Origin: CAWACP01 sp963780655
Lineage (GTDB): Bacteria; Acidobacteriota; Terriglobia; Bryobacterales; Bryobacteraceae
Length of the DNA stretch: 64,000 nucleotides
Assembly (NCBI GenBank): GCA_963780655.1
Contig: CAWACP010000004.1
Location: 1,798,001-1,862,000, forward strand
Direction of reading: 5' to 3'
The position numbers and the translations under genes are program-made. The notes under the pieces were generated by a model. It saw only the letters and a list, made by a program, of their open reading frames with translations. It was not told the origin of the DNA and ran no database searches. This document shows positions 61,331-64,000 of this stretch, piece by piece. Within the stretch, counting starts at the first letter, position 1. Each line of letters begins with the position of its first letter.

Positions 61331-62803
61331 CTAGAGGTAGGCGTCGACACGGGCCTTGACCGTGCGGCGATCGAGACCGAGCCGCCGTGCGGCCTCTTCA
61401 TAGCTGCCAGCCTTGCGGTACACCAGCGCGGCATACCATGACAGGATCTCGTCCGCCGTCATGTTGCCGTTGCGAATCCTCTCGAAAGGCTCTTCCTTCG
61501 CGACCGGCCTGTACGATTGCCTGATTACGATATTGCGGACGCACTGCTCGAGCTCGCGATAGTTGCCCGGCCAGGCATACCCTGCCGGCATGTTCCCCGC
61601 GATCCAGCTCTCCACCTCGGGCAGGCATCGCTCAGCTTCATCGCCAACGGTGCGGCGAACCATGTAGAGCAGCAGCTCGTCGAGGACAGCGGGTGAGTCC
61701 TCAATCTGCTCGTGCAGGGAAGGCGTGTGGATGAGGTCGGCACAGAGCCGGTAGTAAAGATCTTCGCGGAAGCGGCCGGCCTGGATTTCGCCGGCCAGAT
61801 CGCGATTCGTGGCGGCGATCAGCTTGCCGCGGAAAATGCGCAGCGCCGTATCGCCAACGGCGGAGAAGCGGCGCGTTTCGATTACGCGGAGCAGCTTCAC
61901 CTGAATGGACAGCTCCATCTCGCCGAGCTCGTCGAGGAACACTGAGCCTGATTCGGGGCAGGATTCCAGCCATCCTTTCCTGTCGCCGGCAGCTCCCGTG
62001 AATGCGCCGCGGCGATGGCCGAACAGCTCCGATTCGATCAGAGTCGGGGACAGCGCGGCCAGATTGATGGCGAAGAAGGATTCGCCGGGGTCGTCGGCGA
62101 ACTGCATCCGCTCGGCGTCGAACGGCACGTAGCGGGCGGCCGCGATGGCGCGCGCCACCAGTTCCTTGCCGCTTCCCGACGGGCCGGTGATCAGCGTCGG
62201 GAAATCGCCCATCCGCTTGTATAACGACCGGTGATACCGGCGCATGTCGTGCGTGAACACAGATTGCCACACGCCGGCTCGCAGCCGCGCCGCCGGCATC
62301 GAGTTGCCGATGATGTTATCGAAGGTGTGCAGGAAAGCCCGCTGCACCTGGCGAAAACAGGCGAAGATGTGGGCCGGCTGGAACTCGCTTTCGAAGCGTT
62401 TGCCAGCCAGGCTGAAGTATCGTTTCCAATCAGCCAGAAACTGGCGATAGAACGGGCACCGGGCATTCGCGCCGAGAAGCCGCGGATAGTAGCGGTGATA
62501 GAGCAGGTAGTGGACCGCGTCCTCGTACATCGCCAGATCGGCTGACGAAACATCCGCGGCGGATTCGAGGCGCGCGTGCACGTGGTCGATCAGCGGCTCG
62601 AGGCGGGCCTGGATCTTCCAGACATTCGGGCGTACGGAGTCCGGGTCGGATACGGACGCGCTCCAGACGGCCCCGCCTGGGACGAACTCGCGCCCGAGGG
62701 CCGCCCGCTCGTAATCCACCCATTCGGGCAGAAATGGATTGCAGTAAGTGAGACCGCCCACCGCGGTGAGGAATCGGCGCTCCGCCGCAGAGCAGATTTC
62801 CAT
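61331..62803 (-). CDS. Sigma-54-dependent transcriptional activator with unknown N-terminal domain
   Basis: 490 residues. AAA+ domain: Walker A TGPSGSGKE (about 206), GAFTGA loop for sigma-54 contact (about 266), Walker B VFLDELGEM, and YYRLCADLIHTPSL. C-terminal FIS-type helix-turn-helix YEEAARRLGLDRRTVKARVD. The N-terminal 200 residues are of no family I recognise (contains HYLLYHRYYPRLLGANARCP), so the input signal is unknown. It abuts comEC convergently. TGTACA repeats lie just upstream of its start, and a sigma-54-like promoter lies before the next gene. Confidence 0.9.
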   Translation of the reverse strand: MEICSAAERRFLTAVGGLTYCNPFLPEWVDYERAALGREFVPGGAVWSASVSDPDSVRPNVWKIQARLEPLIDHVHARLESAADVSSADLAMYEDAVHYLLYHRYYPRLLGANARCPFYRQFLADWKRYFSLAGKRFESEFQPAHIFACFRQVQRAFLHTFDNIIGNSMPAARLRAGVWQSVFTHDMRRYHRSLYKRMGDFPTLITGPSGSGKELVARAIAAARYVPFDAERMQFADDPGESFFAINLAALSPTLIESELFGHRRGAFTGAAGDRKGWLESCPESGSVFLDELGEMELSIQVKLLRVIETRRFSAVGDTALRIFRGKLIAATNRDLAGEIQAGRFREDLYYRLCADLIHTPSLHEQIEDSPAVLDELLLYMVRRTVGDEAERCLPEVESWIAGNMPAGYAWPGNYRELEQCVRNIVIRQSYRPVAKEEPFERIRNGNMTADEILSWYAALVYRKAGSYEEAARRLGLDRRTVKARVDAYL

Positions 62804-62810
62804 GCATGAA

Positions 62811-62839
62811 TTGTACAGGCATGTACATCAAATGTACAA
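62811..62839. promoter_or_regulatory. TGTACA repeat cluster upstream of the sigma-54 activator
   Basis: TTGTACA (62811-62817), ATGTACAT (62821-62828) and TGTACAA (62833-62839): three TGTACA cores in 29 bases, the outer two forming an inverted pair. They lie 8-36 bases upstream of the activator start and about 75-100 bases upstream of a sigma-54-like promoter, as expected for an upstream activator site. Confidence 0.5.
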
Positions 62840-62910
62840 AGGCATCGCCAGCGTAAACCCGTGGGCCTTGTAAGCCGAAGCATATACTGAAGACTCCAAA
62901 GCCCCCGGCG

Positions 62911-62925
62911 TGGCAGGCGGCTTGC
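62911..62925 (+). promoter_or_regulatory. Sigma-54-like promoter (-24/-12) match before the LplT/Aas-like gene
   Basis: TGGCAGGCGGCTTGC: the GG and GC pairs are 10 bases apart, as sigma-54 promoters require, with one mismatch from TGGCACG. A start about 12 bases on would fall right at the coding ATG and would leave almost no leader, so it may be a chance match. Confidence 0.4.
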
Positions 62926-62941
62926 GCTTGAGGAAGGCATG

Positions 62942-64000
62942 ATGAGTTCGCCGCAAACCCAGACCTCGAGCGGAAGTTACGGCCGTTTGCTGACCGATGG
63001 AGGCTTCCAGTCGTTCCTCTGGACCCAGTTCCTGGGCGCTTTCAACGACAACGTCTACAAGATGATCGTCTCGATCATGGCCCTGCGGATCGCGGCGGAT
63101 CAGCAGGCCGGCAGCCGCTATCTGGCTCTGGCCGGGGCCGTGTTCGTGATTCCGTACCTGCTGTTCGCCGGGCCCGCCGGCCAGCTTGCCGACCGTTTCT
63201 CGAAGACGCGCGTACTGCAAAGCACCAAGGCGTTCGAGATTCTGATCATGCTTACCGGCATCGGCGCGCTGCTGTCGCATCGTATCGAGCCGCTGCTGCT
63301 GGTACTGTTCCTGCTCGCCATGCAGGCCAATTTCTTCAGCCCGGCGAAGTACGGCATCCTGCCGGAAATGCTCGCCGAAGCGCAACTGTCGCGTGCCAAT
63401 GGGCTGCTGGAGCTCACAACATTTGTGGCCATCGTTGTTGGAACCAGCTTCGGCACGCTACTGTTCGAGCACTGGCAGGGCGCGCCGCTGAAGATCGGCC
63501 TTACGTTGCTGGTTATCGCGCTGGCCGGTTCCGCGGCCAGCCTGCGAATCACGTATACGCCCGCCTCCGGATCACGCGAGCCATTTCACTGGAACCCGCT
63601 GCATGAAGTGGTTATTGGGGTCCGCAGCCTGTGGAAGCGGCGCGCGCTGTGGCGCACGGTGATCGGCATCTCCTGGTTCTGGTTTCTGGGCGGACTGTTC
63701 CAGATGGCCCTGCTGCTGCTTGGCCGCGAGACGTTGCACGCATCGGAAACGCGCGTCGGGCTGCTGGTGACGGCGCTGGCCCTCGGCATCGGCGTCGGGA
63801 GCGTGCTGGCGGGGCGCATCTCCGGCGATCACGTCGAGCTGGGGCTGGTGCCGGTTGGCTCGGCGCTGATGGGCGTGTTTTCGGTGGCGCTCGGCATGAC
63901 ACATTCGTACGGGTGGGCGCTCGCGTGGCTGGCGGGCGTCGGCTGCGCGGGCGGCTTCTTCATCGTGCCGCTGAACGCATATCTGCAGGATCGCGCCCCC
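62942..64000 (+). CDS. MFS lysophospholipid transporter-like protein (LplT/Aas-type), truncated by window edge
   Basis: 353 codons visible, no stop. Start at ATG 62942 (or the adjacent ATG 62939), preceded by GAGGAAGG. The sequence QSFLWTQFLGAFNDNVYKMI and FSPAKYGILPEML are the LplT signatures; about 9 membrane helices are visible. In the family this MFS part is often fused to an acyltransferase and an acyl-ACP synthetase domain that recycle lysophosphatidylethanolamine; whether that is so here lies past the edge. Confidence 0.85.
   Translation, partial: MSSPQTQTSSGSYGRLLTDGGFQSFLWTQFLGAFNDNVYKMIVSIMALRIAADQQAGSRYLALAGAVFVIPYLLFAGPAGQLADRFSKTRVLQSTKAFEILIMLTGIGALLSHRIEPLLLVLFLLAMQANFFSPAKYGILPEMLAEAQLSRANGLLELTTFVAIVVGTSFGTLLFEHWQGAPLKIGLTLLVIALAGSAASLRITYTPASGSREPFHWNPLHEVVIGVRSLWKRRALWRTVIGISWFWFLGGLFQMALLLLGRETLHASETRVGLLVTALALGIGVGSVLAGRISGDHVELGLVPVGSALMGVFSVALGMTHSYGWALAWLAGVGCAGGFFIVPLNAYLQDRAP

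Overview
The window is GC-rich and gene-dense and looks like a chromosomal segment of an Acidobacteriota bacterium, most likely of the Solibacter/Bryobacterales type. The main signs are two macrolide-exporter-like permeases without an adjacent ATPase (the 'acidobacterial duplicated orphan permease' type), a secreted VWFA-related protein of the kind common in Acidobacteria, the housekeeping set (aroA, recA, purB, mazG, nuo), and a very heavy load of short interspersed palindromes. This placement is inference from protein character; no rRNA, tRNA or CRISPR array was seen.

Layout: 1-660 holds an edge-truncated REP-associated tyrosine transposase (RAYT-A) with its palindromes. 668-9057 carries a glycosylasparaginase, aroA with a coupled sensor kinase, an osmolyte-type binding lipoprotein, an M1 aminopeptidase and a convergent MobA-like/XdhC pair for molybdenum hydroxylase maturation. 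9058-17788 carries a NicO-type metal exporter, RluD, the VWFA protein, recA, an RNase-H-like exonuclease with TPRs, a TPR lipoprotein-like protein, a hydrolase and a zinc-ribbon protein. 17789-23600 is degraded: a long gene-free stretch, a broken Gfo/Idh gene, and a frameshifted DUF5615 partner of a DUF433 antitoxin. 23635-27828 is a tight operon (mazG, GNAT, MenC/NSAR-like enolase-superfamily enzyme, MFS, small membrane protein). 28154-34840 has the second orphan permease, a motAB pair, a DHA2 exporter and a MerR-like regulator. 35005-49259 has thiS and a respiratory complex I operon in the order nuoA-C-D-E-F-G-H-J-K-[RAYT-B]-L-M-N, with no nuoB or nuoI. 49472-51056 is a less GC-rich accessory patch (HNH nuclease, BrnT/BrnA). 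51104-64000 carries YajQ, a hydrolase, an atypical receiver protein, purB, a WalJ-like MBL protein, CBS proteins, an NRAMP-family transporter paired with an MgtE-N/CBS sensor protein, comEC, a sigma-54 activator and an edge-truncated LplT/Aas-like protein.

The most interesting system is the interspersed palindrome network. At least five families can be read by eye. Two have a resident RAYT whose own C-terminal codons are written by its palindrome: family A (arms GGCAGACGA/TCGTCTGCC) with RAYT-A, and family B (GTAGAGCAGGC...GCCTGCAT) with RAYT-B. RAYT-B sits antisense inside the complex I operon. Copies lie between genes, at gene 3' ends where they rewrite C-termini (rluD, motB, nuoF, nuoM, comEC, a hydrolase) and even inside reading frames (nuoG, comEC). 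The comEC copy carries in frame the same ten residues that end RAYT-A. Two further elements look like MITEs, one with 18-bp terminal inverted repeats and 7-bp flanking direct repeats.

Other points worth checking are the NRAMP/MgtE-sensor pair (possible Mg2+ transport), the GNAT/NSAR pair (possible D- to L-amino-acid conversion), the TGTACA repeats and a sigma-54-like promoter next to the sigma-54 activator, and several genes with frameshifts or non-standard starts.
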